Part shown: piece by piece, positions 13,098-24,704 of the stretch
Layout of the letters: each line of letters begins with the position of its first letter
How positions within the stretch are numbered: position 1 is the stretch's first letter
Origin: Lingula anatina
Taxonomy: Eukaryota > Brachiopoda > Lingulata > Lingulida > Lingulidae
Direction: 5' to 3'
Assembly: GCF_001039355.2 (NCBI RefSeq)
Contig: NW_019775914.1
Span: forward strand, 86,633 to 150,632
DNA: 64,000 nt
Notes under the pieces: model-generated
What the model saw: the letters and a program-made list of their open reading frames with translations, nothing else
Database searches by the model: none
Told to the model about the DNA's origin: nothing
Position numbers and translations under genes: made by a program

Positions 13098-14550
13098 GAA
13101 ATGGACTTTTAATGTGTTACATAGAGTATTGCACTACGTTTAAACTGTTCAAACGTGTCAACGAGGACGTAAAGTATTCACTAGATGAATTGCTTGGTGC
13201 ATTAATTCATTTACACGCCATGGAGTGATGTGGTATCATGATACGCTCATTGGGGATATCGCGCGTGTCTCCTGTAGAACCATCTCACAAAACTCCTCCT
13301 TTTTTCTGCACTAAGAATCTGTCCACTTTACCTGGCAAATATCATATCTGATTTACTTTTAATTTCTCGATCAAAGATTTCTTAATTGCTTCATATTACA
13401 GCAGGCAACAACTGTGCTTTAATTCATAAATAATTGAGTTAGACATAAAGGGAAAGTCGTGATCAAGCTACATTTTAGAAGTCAGTGATTCTACCAATAT
13501 GCCTTAAATGATACTGAAGGTGTGTTTACTCGAGCTATTAATATGCATTACTTGCTTTGAAGTTTACTGTCTAAAACGTCCAAATTGGATCATTTGTTTG
13601 AGTAAACATTATATATTAGATCGTGCAGGGAGTCGCTGGTAGAGAGATGTGTTGCCAGAGGTTTGGAAATCTTCATATCAAGGGTAAAGCAAACGCAAAC
13701 TAGCAAAGCAACCAGAGAGGGGAGACCTCCCCTAACACAATACAATAATGTTCAGCCATTAATTAATCATTGGACTATCGCCAAAATCCAATCACCTTTA
13801 AGTTGGCCCCTTTCTGACCTATTCTGAAAATTTCATCAAAGTTCATCCTTTTGTTTTAAATCAGAATGTCAAACGAACCTTTAAAACGGTAAAGCAAGGC
13901 ATCAGTTATTAAAAAAGAGCTCAGTTTCCAGGTTGCAGTAAATGAGTTCATCAGTAGCAGATTGTTCTTGATCGCTAAATGGCGTGCTACCATTTATCAA
14001 GAATGATTTAAAATAAAGGGGGCAGAAAAGAGAAATTTTACCCTTGACACTGTTTTTCCTTTTATGACTCAAAATACCTGCCAACAATCAAAGATTAAAG
14101 TAATGGGTGGAGAAATGAGTCGGCAGCATTTTATACTTGCTTTAAGCTCTAACAGTATACCGATGTCACATGTAGATCCATAGAAATATTGCTACACTTA
14201 TGAAATTTTTAGCATTATGTCATCGCGTTATACGTGTGTTGATGGTGCATTAGCATGGTCTGCCATCGATCGTCTGCTGTACGCGATAATGAGACAGACT
14301 TAACGTTCTTTTTTATGGATAAGTTTATGAATTGATGGATATACCAGTAGTATTTATCCAAATCAAGCAAATCTTCTATTTAAGCTGATTATTAATGAGA
14401 CCTCGACAAGAAGACAAACAATATATAGTTTTACGACGTCTTGTCTACTGGTAAATTGGCGTCACATTCAGTGTATTTCCATATTCAGTAGGGCCTACAG
14501 GGTACACTTTGTTTATCGTTATTTTCATCATCATCATCACTATTATTATA

Positions 14551-14585
<35 letters not shown>

Positions 14586-14707
14586 TTTAGCATATTTTCA
14601 TTACCATGATTTCATTTTTTCTAGAATTCATATCAGATTTTATTTGGTTACTGTCATTAAGGTACCCAGAACATGTACCTTCAGAGAATTTCACATAAAT
14701 GCCATCT

Positions 14708-14913
14708 GGGCCCATTCAGAACAAGCTGATCCATGAACTAACAGATCCGCGGATCAGATATGGCCGACCCACTTGAAAGCTTGACACATTTGCACCTCAT
14801 AGACACGGTATAGATTGCACAGGGGGATTAGACGACAAGCTTTCAGGTGGGTTGGCCATAGTTGATACGCAGATTTGTTAGTTTGCGGCTCAATTTTGGC
14901 TGTGAATTCTGCC
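14708..14913. mobile_element. ATTCAGAACA-family palindromic MITE, second copy
   Basis: The left arm (CATTCAGAACA, then GGATCAGATATGGCCGACCC and CTTGAAAGCTT) is mirrored by the right arm (AAGCTTTCAGGTGGGTTGGCC, ending GTGAATTCTG). It shares motifs with the element at 5383-5559. In copy B of the direct repeat the left arm is missing, because the 66-bp deletion removes it. Confidence 0.65.
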
Positions 14914-15174
14914 TTTCATAGTTTTGCCCATTCCCAGGCCAGCGTGCCTCTCACTTTTCACTGTCATTACTTTTGTAGCGTGGTTAAATGAGCCGGAAAT
15001 GTCTGTTTTGCTTATGAAAATCTGTTTGATATCAGAGAATGCAGTTGCTGTAGTTTCCGATTTTTTCTACCTGTTCCCTAGTTATTTGGCTAATTAGAAA
15101 ATGGACAGCACTACAATTAGAAAACATAATATAAATAAGACGGTCGATGAAACTAGAATATAGTGTGTTCAACT

Positions 15175-15393
15175 TAGACCCCATTTCCATAGATTTTAGA
15201 TCGATCTATCCCTGTGGGGAGCCTCACTAGATTACTGTCAGATAATCCGGCTTAACTGTCCGTCCCGCCTACTACAAGCTGTAAGGGGGTAATTAACTTT
15301 CGTTCCCGCTCGGCTGACAGCTATCTAGCGTGAACCCCCAGGGAGTTAGGTCGATCTAGTTGGATCGATCTAATCTCTGGGAATGGGGTCTAA
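15175..15393 (+). mobile_element. GATCGATC-family MITE, copy 2
   Basis: About 219 bp from TAGACCCCATTTCC to GGAATGGGGTCTA. The ends are imperfect inverted repeats, with AGATCGATC inside each. This is the best-preserved copy together with its duplicate at 17252-17470. Confidence 0.88.
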
Positions 15394-15860
15394 CATACAG
15401 GTTACACTTGTTGCATTTATCAGAAATAAATAGGCAAATACACAAGGCCGGGTGTTTTTTGCCAACATAAAATAGTGTACTTACCTGTTAAGGGTACTGT
15501 AAGGGTTAATTATCATCCAAATATCGAAAATGTGTTTTTTCCTGTATCTAGTTATTCCCTAATGCATCTAGCTTTGAACCTTAAAAGAATAAAGTCCCCT
15601 TGAAATATATAAATTATCGGCGTTTATATTTCTAGTTGCTACATAAGCATAGGCTAACAAAAGCTTTCATCGCCAATTAAACACCTTCTATTTGAAATAG
15701 CAAACGGTATGGGGTGTAACTTCATCCCTGAACAAAATTTTATCACGAAAATTGGCAGAGTTGACCATAGGTTTATGGGCATTAATCTCGTGCTGTCATT
15801 TTGGTTTAAATGTTTTTGTTATGGAGTTATGAGCCCCTAATTACAGATTTTCATTAAATA

Positions 15861-15861
15861 N
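15861..15861. other. Single unknown base (N) at a repeat junction
   Basis: The only N in the window sits exactly between the two copies of the 2.1 kb repeat, as expected for a scaffold join rather than a sequencing ambiguity. Confidence 0.9.
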
Positions 15862-16693
15862 GGGGAGACCTCCCCTAACACAATACAATAATGTTCAGCC
15901 ATTAATTAATCATTGGACTATCGCCAAAATCCAATCACCTTTAAGTTGGCCCCTTTCTGACCTATTCTGAAAATTTCATCAAAGTTCATCCTTTTGTTTT
16001 AAATCAGAATGTCAAACGAACCTTTAAAACGGTAAAGCAAGGCATCAGTTATTAAAAAAGAGCTCAGTTTCCAGGTTGCAGTAAATGAGTTCATCAGTAG
16101 CAGATTGTTCTTGATCGCTAAATGGCGTGCTACCATTTATCAAGAATGATTTAAAATAAAGGGGGCAGAAAAGAGAAATTTTACCCTTGACACTGTTTTT
16201 CCTTTTATGACTCAAAATACCTGCCAACAATCAAAGATTAAAGTAATGGGTGGAGAAATGAGTCGGCAGCATTTTATACTTGCTTTAAGCTCTAACAGTA
16301 TACCGATGTCACATGTAGATCCATAGAAATATTGCTACACTTATGAAATTTTTAGCATTATGTCATCGCGTTATACGTGTGTTGATGGTGCATTAGCATG
16401 GTCTGCCATCGATCGTCTGCTGTACGCGATAATGAGACAGACTTAACGTTCTTTTTTATGGATAAGTTTATGAATTGATGGATATACCAGTAGTATTTAT
16501 CCAAATCAAGCAAATCTTCTATTTAAGCTGATTATTAATGAGACCTCGACAAGAAGACAAACAATATATAGTTTTACGACGTCTTGTCTACTGGTAAATT
16601 GGCGTCACATTCAGTGTATTTCCATATTCAGTAGGGCCTACAGGGTACACTTTGTTTATCGTTATTTTCATCATCATCATCACTATTATTATA

Positions 16694-16728
<35 letters not shown>

Positions 16729-17937
16729 TTTAGCATATTTTCATTACCATGATTTCATTTTTTCTAGAATTCATATCAGATTTTATTTGGTTACTGTCAT
16801 TAAGGTACCCAGTACATGTACCTTCAGAGAATTTCACATAAATGCCATCTTGAAAGCTTGACACATTTGCACCTCATAGACACGGTATAGATTGCACAGG
16901 GGGATTAGACGACAAGCTTTCAGGTGGGTTGGCCATAGTTGATACGCAGATTTGTTAGTTTGCGGCTCAATTTTGGTTGTGAATTCTGCCTTTAATAGTT
17001 TTGCCCATTCCCAGGCCAGCGTGCCTCTCACTTTTCACTGTCATTACTTTTGTAGCGTGGTTAAATGAGCCGGATATGTCTGTTTTTCTTATGAAAATCT
17101 GTTTGATATCAGAGAATGCAGTTGCTGTAGTTTCCGATTTTTTCTACCTGTTCCCTAGTTATTTGGCTAATTAGAAAATGGACAGCACTACAATTAGAAA
17201 ATATAATATAAATAAGACGGTCGATGAAACTAGAATATAGTGTGTTCAACTTAGACCCCATTTCCATAGATTTTAGATCGATCTATCCCTGTGGGGAGCC
17301 TCACTAGATTACTGTCAGATAATCCGGCTTAACTGTCCGTCCCGCCTACTACAAGCTGTAAGGGGGTAATTAACTTTCGTTCCCGCTCGGCTGACAGCTA
17401 TCTAGCGTGAACCCCCAGGGAGTTAGGTCGATCTAGTTGGATCGATCTAATCTCTGGGAATGGGGTCTAACATACAGGTTACACTTGTTGCATTTATCAG
17501 AAATAAATAGGCAAATACACAAGGCCGGGTGTTTTTTGCCAACATAAAATAGTGTACTTACCTGTTAAGGGTACTGTAAGGGTTAATTATCATCCAAATA
17601 TCGAAAATGTGTTTTTTCCTGTATCTAGTTATTCCCTAATGCATCTAGCTTTGAACCTTAAAAGAATAAAGTCCCCTTGAAATATATAAATTATCGGCGT
17701 TTATATTTCTAGTTGCTACATAAGCATAGGCTAACAAAAGCTTTCATCGCCAATTAAACACCTTCTATTTGAAATAGCAAACGGTATGGGGTGTAACTTC
17801 ATCCCTGAACAAAATTTTATCACGAAAATTGGCAGAGTTGACCATAGGTTTATGGGCATTAATCTCGTGCTGTCATTTTGGTTTAAATGTTTTTGTTATG
17901 GAGTTATGAGCCCCTAATTACAGATTTTCATTAAATA
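15862..17937 (+). repeat. 2.1 kb direct repeat, copy B
   Basis: This 2076-bp segment is nearly identical to copy A apart from the 66-bp deletion and a few substitutions, for example GAAAACATAAT in A against GAAAATATAAT in B. It contains the same microsatellite and the same GATCGATC MITE. Confidence 0.95.
17252..17470 (+). mobile_element. GATCGATC-family MITE, copy 3 (duplicate of copy 2)
   Basis: It lies at the equivalent place in copy B of the 2.1 kb direct repeat, so it is probably the other allele of the element at 15175-15393 and not an independent insertion. Confidence 0.88.
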
Positions 17938-18474
17938 TAGGTATTATTTAGCTTTGTCAACGATAAAATCTGAACTAAGTTTTTTTATAACCCTGAATTT
18001 TGTACCTTTTTTGGTGCCAAATACTACAAATCAATCACCTAAAATTCATATAGCACCTTTTTTGTGTATCCATCTTATGGTGATTAGGGACACGCTAGAC
18101 ATGTTCGTAGACAGGAGACTTGTCATTGGGATAAACCTGGCGAGACAGCAGGCGGTCCTATAATACCATTTCAAATCTCACGGGACTTGCACACAAGGCT
18201 CATCTTGTTGTCTTCTTGGCCTTGATACCGATTGCAATGCAACAGTACAGGCCTGCGAGAGGGGTCGAGAAGTAATTATTTGTTTAGTAAGCTCTAAAAG
18301 TGATGATGTCCCACTGAGCGGTAGACTCTATGATCGGTTAATAGAATAAATGAAAAACTGATTCCAGGCATTTAAGTCCCATCAGTGTGAAGGGAAGATC
18401 ATGTTCGAAGTTTAAGAAGCACATTATGGGTGTGTTCACAATGGAACTATCATGTTAGGTATATATATATTAGC

Positions 18475-18558
<84 letters not shown>

Positions 18559-19334
18559 GCTAACCCCGAGGGGATTCTCGCTCAATTAGATGAAATATTG
18601 AAATCAGATTAACACACCTCTTTCTGGCGTTGAGTGAAATACAGAAAAGCTGATCATTTTACGAGTACGTTGAAAACAAGAGGGGGAGTGTTAATCTGTT
18701 AATTTGATTGCATTCTCCGAGAGTCCCCGCGCTGTTAGTTCGAACTACAGGCACCTAGCACGATACTTTAATACTGAACGCACCCTTATAAAACCAGACT
18801 AGTCCGATGGCCGTGAGCCTGCACGTGCATATATGTGTCTTACCAAAATGTGTACATCTGAGATATGTCTTCCACTTATAACTGCTCTGGGAAATTAACC
18901 TCGTTCGTGATTATTTTCAAAATGTACACCCGTAAATTATTTGACGTTCAAAAAGAAATATGATGACTTGAGGGTATAACAATTTTTCCAGTGTGGAACT
19001 GGCTTTATGCACAACCGTGTATATGCATGGCGAGCGTTGCACTTAACCATTCCGATGCCACCCAACAGTTTCTTGATTATTTTTATGTTATTTAGATATA
19101 TGTTTTTAGATAAATATTTCTAAACAAACTAAAAATCCAAAGCCTTTCTCTCTCTTTTATCACCAGACGTACCCGGTTCCTATTTTGGCTTACTCACATA
19201 TTTCGGCATGACACTTATTAAGTACTTTCGTGTCGGTGAAAATCATTTTCAAACTCTTGCAGCGATCTTAAAGGTTCCAAGGTACGGTCATTATATAAAT
19301 GCTTATAATTCTTGGGAAATAGTGAAGAAAGAAC
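17938..19334. other. Intergenic, no gene seen
   Basis: Apart from the TA hairpin, I see only short unconvincing open frames and no recognisable protein, RNA gene or repeat. Confidence 0.5.
18470..18563. repeat. (TA)n tract inside a perfect hairpin
   Basis: About 75 bases of pure TA are bounded by TTAGCCTAA on the left and its exact reverse complement TTAGGCTAA on the right, so the whole 94 bp can fold as one stem. Such tracts tend to extrude cruciforms and vary in length. Confidence 0.85.
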
Positions 19335-19340
19335 TTTATT
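19335..19340 (-). terminator. Possible polyadenylation signal of the LRR gene
   Basis: AATAAA on the minus strand, about 220 bases after the stop codon. It is the only good hexamer I noticed nearby. Confidence 0.4.
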
Positions 19341-19561
19341 TTGAACAAAAACTGGTTCTTGACAAACACAAATAATAGTCTGAAGTATGCTTTCGAGAAT
19401 AAATTACTGCGAAATATTCTGTCAAGTTCTTATACAAATGTGACAGCTATTAATTTTTTCCCCAAAACATAAAACACTATCTACAAATAAAAGTTCATTT
19501 CATTCATGTCATCATATCATAAGTTGCTCACTTTTCAGGGACGAAAGCATTATCAAGATGC

Positions 19562-20408
19562 CTATGGGACTGGTTCTATGGTGTAGACATTACTCTCTAC
19601 CTTTGCTCTGTTTCTACCGCGTCTATTTTGTAATCCACGTGGTTGTTCTCTACTCCCGCCAACAGTTGTTTGTGGAGCATGCGCTTTGCGTTTGTAGCAG
19701 AGGTAGTAGAAGCATATGGCTCCCATAATAATAACAGTAAGCACGGTGAGCAAGCTACCCCCTACCAAAATGGCTAACTTCGAGATGTCTTTCTTGCCTC
19801 CTGTTCCGAACTCTTCTGGGCAACCATCGGTGCTTTCAATGCAATCGACGCTTGTAAAAATCCAAATGTTTCTGGGAGGAATTTTCTCGCATATTCCTAC
19901 ATTTTCTCTAGCCTTTTCCAATGTCATATGCCCCAAGACTCTAAGGGCACACCCGCAAGTCACGTGATCACCGGGACCAATGTATAAGTATAAGCCCTTT
20001 GTGCCCTGTGAAAGCGCTGAAATAATGCAATTAGCCAACGACATTCGTTTGTTGCAAGAAGTATTGACTGGGGTCTTCTGTATCAAAGATGAAATCAGTT
20101 GTGGAATATCTGACATGAGGTTTTCGGAGATATCAATAATCCCAAACCCCAACTTTAGAGGTGGGAATGTAGTGGTGCTTAGGATCTTGTTTCGACTCAA
20201 ATTTAACGAGTGTAAACTTGAAAGACTCCTCAGTACAAGTCTACCGTTGATGTACACCCAAGGACACTGGCATGGGGACCCAGCTGGACAGTGTCCTAAT
20301 TCACCCGCGGCCACCATTGTTGGCAGGACGAGCGATAATAGCAGATGAAGTATCTGGACAAAGTGCACGTTGGCGACCACCCCTAGGCACATCCTTGGTG
20401 GCGTCCGT
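19562..20408 (-). CDS. Small leucine-rich-repeat single-pass membrane protein
   Basis: The frame runs on the minus strand from the ATG at 20390-20392 to a stop at 19562, giving 276 residues. I chose this start because a splice acceptor (TTTTTTCAG) ends at 20409, so the earlier in-frame ATG at 20455 is intronic. Residues 1-29 look like a signal peptide. CPAGSPCQC (35-43) resembles an LRR N-terminal cap. LHSLNLSRNKI (about 60-70) is one clear leucine-rich repeat, with a second weak one after it. Cysteines 146, 148, 168 and 184 suit an LRR C-terminal cap. Residues about 206-232 form one membrane helix, followed by YKRK and a basic tail ending near VYTIEP. N-glycosylation sequons are NLS and NTS. 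The ectodomain is much shorter than in typical LRR receptors. Probably a cell-surface adhesion or signalling protein; no orthologue is named. Confidence 0.72.
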
Positions 20409-20586
20409 CTGAAAAAACATTTAAATTTTGTATCTCTGGAAATAATATTTTTCAAATTTTTTTAATGCACTATATTATGCTTCAAGTTAAAATGAAAATA
20501 ATGCGATGTTGTGTGTGTAATGGGAATGTCATTAAGCATATTAATGCATTTCAAAATACCCATGCATGCCATGAGCAAAATACTTA

Positions 20587-20870
20587 CGGCTTCTATAAGG
20601 ATAAAAATGATCGATGAAATCGTAATAGGAACAAGACACAAACCTAAAATCCCAATGATTCTGCTCGATGTTTGAGATAAAGTACTGGAAGATACGCTTC
20701 TCGCAGCTCTTTTGGTTCCTCTGAAACTGAGTCTTAGGAAATGTTTGCCAACCTGTTGTATATGCGATGCTTTGGTTTATATGTACGACTCGATCTTGTT
20801 CAGAACAGAGGAGGGGCTGATGCACATAGCACGTAGGCAAGAAATCTACTTGCCTTATCACTAATTGCAT
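20587..20870 (-). other. Probable 5' non-coding exon of the LRR gene
   Basis: On the minus strand a consensus donor (GCC|GTAAGTA) ends a possible exon at 20587. The following intron, 20409-20586, ends at the acceptor just upstream of the LRR start codon. The 5' limit of this exon is not determined. Confidence 0.45.
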
Positions 20871-20899
20871 TCAACTATTGCAATCAAGGTTACGTATGT

Positions 20900-22242
20900 C
20901 AAACTATGGTGCATGGCGAAACATTGTGTATGCGATGCCGGAACAGGGTCGGTACAGGAACGGGTCAGAACCTATCTAAACCGGATTAGATCCGACCCGT
21001 GTGAGTCCCCATTATGTCTCCTATGCATTACTGGGGTCACAGCGGCAGGTGCGAGTGTGCATTAGTCTGATCAATGTTTTAGACTCGGAACAAAGGGAAA
21101 CCAAAAGCGCCCTTTTGATTTTTGATAGTAACACCAAAAACCTGTTCTCTTATTAAATGGTATCCATTTTCTCAATGCTATATCTTACACGAAGGTAATC
21201 GTGAAAATCACCAAATCAGCTCTTCGATTTTTTTTGCGATTCATGCTTTTTAATTTCCCTTGTGTTATACACTATTATGTAAAACTATGCATTGATAGCA
21301 GTAGATGAATTGGAAACCCATGAGCATTTTTATCTCAATAGTATATCGACGCCAGAACCCTCACACATGTATACATCAGTTAAGCTAATGATTCGCTATC
21401 TGTTCATGGGTCCATTAAAATTTCAAGCCATTATGACCTAAAACACTTTTTTTTTTATTTTAAGTCCTCTAATCTACTTATTTACGATACTTATATCGAT
21501 GTTACTGAGAACCAATTGAGCACTTTTCCCTGAAAACGAAGTGTTTTGGGTTCTCCCTTAAGAGAAAAAGTGAAGTCAACTCAGTAGAACTAATCACCAT
21601 CAAATTGGTTATCGTGTCGTTCGACAAATAGCCTACCAACGTATCACGGGGCGATTAATGTTTCCAAAGATGATGTGCAGTAATGTCTTACAAATTTAAT
21701 ACTCATCCTTGATTTAACGGGATGTATGTTTATCACTAAATTATGGATATATATTTGTGAAACCCTTGCAATGGATTCAGAAATTGTTAAAGTCAGAACA
21801 CGCACGTGATCATTTCATGCAATTATTGCATTTGCAGAAAGTTGAAACGCGATCATGTACTCAATTATATCGAGTGCGTGTTGTCTAGGTTTGGGATATT
21901 ATGACACCAACCAGAAAGCGAGACCTTCATTAACTACTAGCTTATTGCCAACTGGTAATTTAAAGAAGTCTAACTTGTGATTCAAAATAAAATTGGTTTG
22001 TTATTTAAGGTTTATTTGATCATAATTGATGTGTACAAAAACATCGAACAATGAAATTAAACACGAAGGCTCTCATTCTTGTCAATTAACAAATAACTGT
22101 GATATGACTTACCAGCATTTGTGAATTATCTGAGAGACATTTAAAAATAAACAATTTTTGAATGGATATTTTTTTCTTTATTTTATTTATTCATTATTGT
22201 CAGCATATGTTTTCTACTTGTAACTCATTTTTAGCACCAACC
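20900..22242. other. Intergenic, no gene seen
   Basis: Unique-looking AT-rich sequence. It may include the promoter of the LRR gene. I see no coding exon or repeat structure. Confidence 0.4.
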
Positions 22243-22293
22243 ACAGGCCCGTAATCAGGAGGTGTGAAGGGTTCCAAAGAACCACACTTTTGC
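22243..22293 (+). mobile_element. Left half of a CAGGCCCGTA MITE
   Basis: It starts ACAGGCCCGTAATCAGGAGG and continues through CCAAAGAACCACACTTTTGCT, a diverged match to the left half of the intact elements at 29428-29597 and 51404-51571. The matching right half occurs at 24061-24116, after the gypsy fragment. Confidence 0.55.
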
Positions 22294-22465
22294 TCTGAAT
22301 GCTGCCAATTCCGTTGCACTGGAAAGTTTATTTTTTGGCATGGAGAGCGAGAGCACGAATTGCTCATGCCCATCTTATTCATAATTTACTTCATTGTAAT
22401 TTGACAAACTTGTTTAACTAAGGGGCAAAACGGGCCTTATAAACAGATTAGGCATTTGCAAACTC

Positions 22466-24015
22466 CATTTATTAGCTAAGTCAGGAAATCTGTTTAGTGT
22501 CTTTGGTGGAAAATTAGATGTAAAAGGGTTTGCCAACCTCAAGATAGAGAACATAGGGTTAGTAGAATTAGTTGTAGTAGAGGGCATATCTCAGGAAATG
22601 ATAGTGGGAAATGATTTGCTTGAAAAAGGGCAAGGTAAAATAGATTATGTGGCCAAAACACTGACATGGTTCGATAAGGAATGGTCTTTGGAGAAAAATG
22701 AGAAAGAAGTAGAAATAAATGAAATTGTCAAATTGCCCAAATCTTCCGGAAACAAAGAAATAGATGATTTGACCCTAGAATATGCAGATATTTTCAGTGG
22801 AAAAGAAAGACCCGTAGGTTTCTGTAATATATTACCCATGAAAATAAATACGGGTGACGCCGCCCCAATCAGATCACGAGCCTACAGAGCCCCAATACAT
22901 AAGCAAAAAATCATTGAAGAAGAGGTAGAAAAGATGTTAAAAGACGGTGTTATTAGACCAAGCACCTCGGACTGGTGTAGTCCTGTCACACTTTTTCCTA
23001 AGCAGGATAACACTGTGCGATTTTGCGTAGATTATCGAAAACTTAATCAAGTTATCAAACGTGACATGTTTCCCATCCCACTGATTCAAGACATTTTTGA
23101 TGATTTAGGAGAGGCTACTGTTTACTCTGTTGCTGACCTAAAATCTGGATTTTTTCAAATCCCAGTTGCAGAACAAGACAAACACAAAACTGCATTCATC
23201 TCACACAAAGGGTTATACGAATTCAACGTCATTCCATTCGGGACGGTCAATGGGCCCGCGCATTTTGAACGCGTAATGGAAATCGTTTTAAATGACTTAA
23301 TAGGTGTTTGCGTTCGTGTTTACATTGATGACTTGATCATATACTCGAAAAATATAGAGGAACATCGCGAACATCTCAGATTAGTTTTCGATAGATTACG
23401 AAAAGCTGGTCTAAAACTGAAGTCTTCAAAGTGCAGCTTCGCCCAAACAGAAGTTAAACTTCTAGGGTACGTAGTTAGCAAAGAAGGAATTAGAAGCGAC
23501 CCTGACAAAATAGAGGCTATTAAGAAAATCAAAACACCGCGAAATCAAAAAGACGTACGCTCATTTTTAGGAATGTGCAATTACTATGCCCAAACTCTAC
23601 CAAATTTTGCAAAAATCGCTACACCATTATACTCTCTCACCAAAAAGAATTGCCCTTTTCAATGGAATGAAGAGCACGAAGAAAGTTTCACCGCTTTGAA
23701 AGATATTTTGATTTCTAACGAAGTGATGGCCCATCCCCAACTAAACAAGCCATAATTATAAGCTATATTGTGATGCATGCGATTACGCCGTGGGTGGGGT
23801 CTTAACACAAGAAGACAAAGACGGTCGAGAAAGGGTAGTCCAATATGTCAGTCACACTTTGTCTAGAACCCAAAGGAAATGGTCAGTGTTAGAAAAAGAA
23901 ATGTACGCCATTGTTTATTGTGTGTCGAAATTAAGGCCGTATTTGTGGATGGCGGACTTCGGGTACTTAATTCATGGCTCGTGTCGTGAATTTGGGCATT
24001 CGTACTCCCAAATCT
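22466..24015 (+). mobile_element. Ty3/gypsy retrotransposon pol fragment (protease end, RT, RNase H start), broken
   Basis: An open frame extends upstream of the ATG at 22598 and begins with the end of a retropepsin-like domain (IVGNDLL). The reverse transcriptase follows. From the 22598 Met its marks are: SDWCSPV (125-131), RFCVDYRKLN (141-150), VADLKSGFFQI (178-188), the IPFG motif (212-215), the catalytic YIDD (242-245) and the KLLGYVVS region. The frame stops at 23753-23755. Homology resumes in another frame with the RNase H start (LYCDACDYAVGGVL) and the block KLRPYLW, then is lost near 23950. So the copy has a frameshift and lacks gag, the protease active site, most of RNase H, integrase and LTRs. 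It is a dead genomic remnant. Confidence 0.93.
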
Positions 24016-24060
24016 AAGGTTAGTGGTAGCATATGGCAATTATTGTTTATGAGGCCTGTA

Positions 24061-24116
24061 AAAAAGTCCACTTATCCAGAAAAAAAGAACCCCCTTTGAA
24101 ATCGCTGTCTACAGGC
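24061..24116 (+). mobile_element. Right half of a CAGGCCCGTA MITE
   Basis: AAAGTCCACTTATCCAG, then AGAACCCCCTTTGAAATCGC and TGTCTACAGGC, match the right half of the intact elements (GGTCCACTTTTTCAG ... CTGGCTACGGGCCTG). It lies just after the gypsy fragment. Confidence 0.55.
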
Positions 24117-24485
24117 AAGCTTTACTCTTCCTGAGAGTAAGAACTTTTATACATGCGGTTTCATTTCTCGTTCTTCTGCATATAATTCTGGTTTGATATT
24201 TTAGAAATGACATACTGATACCAAACGTATTTCACGCTTTGTAGCTTGTTTTGTCTTTAACTACAGATGAATTTCAGGAGAATCTGCTGCATTGACGTAA
24301 TCGCTTCATTTATAGATTACCGGGGAGATTGAAAATCTGTATTCTTAAAAGATCCTTGCACAACTGATTTGTGTTATGCTAGTAGCTCATTCCTATTAAA
24401 GACAAGCGTACCGGGAATTGAAATTCCAGCTTCAATAACGTAACTTAAGATGAATCAATGAGAACGATCATTAGAAGAGTCTACC

Positions 24486-24704
24486 ACCCCATTTCCATAT
24501 ATTTTTAGATCGATCTATCCCCATGGGAAGTCTCACTAGTTTACTGTCAGCTTGGCCGGCTTAAGCGTCTGTCCCGCCTACTAAAAGCTGTAAGGGGGTA
24601 ATTAACTATGGTGCCCGCTCGGCTTACTGCAATTTAGCGTGAACCCCCATGGTCGATCTAAATCTTAATCTCTAGATCGATCTAAATCTCTGGGAAAGCA
24701 CCCT
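24486..24704 (+). mobile_element. GATCGATC-family MITE, copy 4
   Basis: Same order of blocks as copy 2: ACCCCATTTCCATA, AGATCGATC, CCCGCCTAC, GTAAGGGGGTAATTAAC, CGTGAACCCCCA, with an extra GATCGATCT near the right end. Confidence 0.85.

Larger units (their letters stand above)
13719..15860 (+). repeat. 2.1 kb direct repeat, copy A (probable allelic contig end)
   Basis: This 2142-bp segment is repeated at 15862-17937, beginning with the same GGGGAGACCTCCCC and ending with the same CATTAAATA. The only length difference is a 66-bp block present here (about 14708-14773) and absent from copy B. A handful of single-base differences also exist. Contents: an ATT microsatellite (about 14535-14583), an ATTCAGAACA-family MITE and a GATCGATC MITE. 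Short open frames in it are identical in both copies and look non-coding. Confidence 0.95.

Noticed and set aside
15476-15500. GTACTTACCTG resembling the start of U1 snRNA (also at 17553)
   Set aside because: Only about ten bases match; the rest of U1 does not follow. It is the complement of a splice donor by chance.
14509-16861. Paired open frames with a run of isoleucines
   Set aside because: Translation of the ATT microsatellite, present in both copies of the 2.1 kb repeat.
20541-20870. 109-codon minus-strand frame upstream of the LRR gene
   Set aside because: It crosses a good splice donor near 20587 and has no protein signature. More likely 5' UTR and intron.
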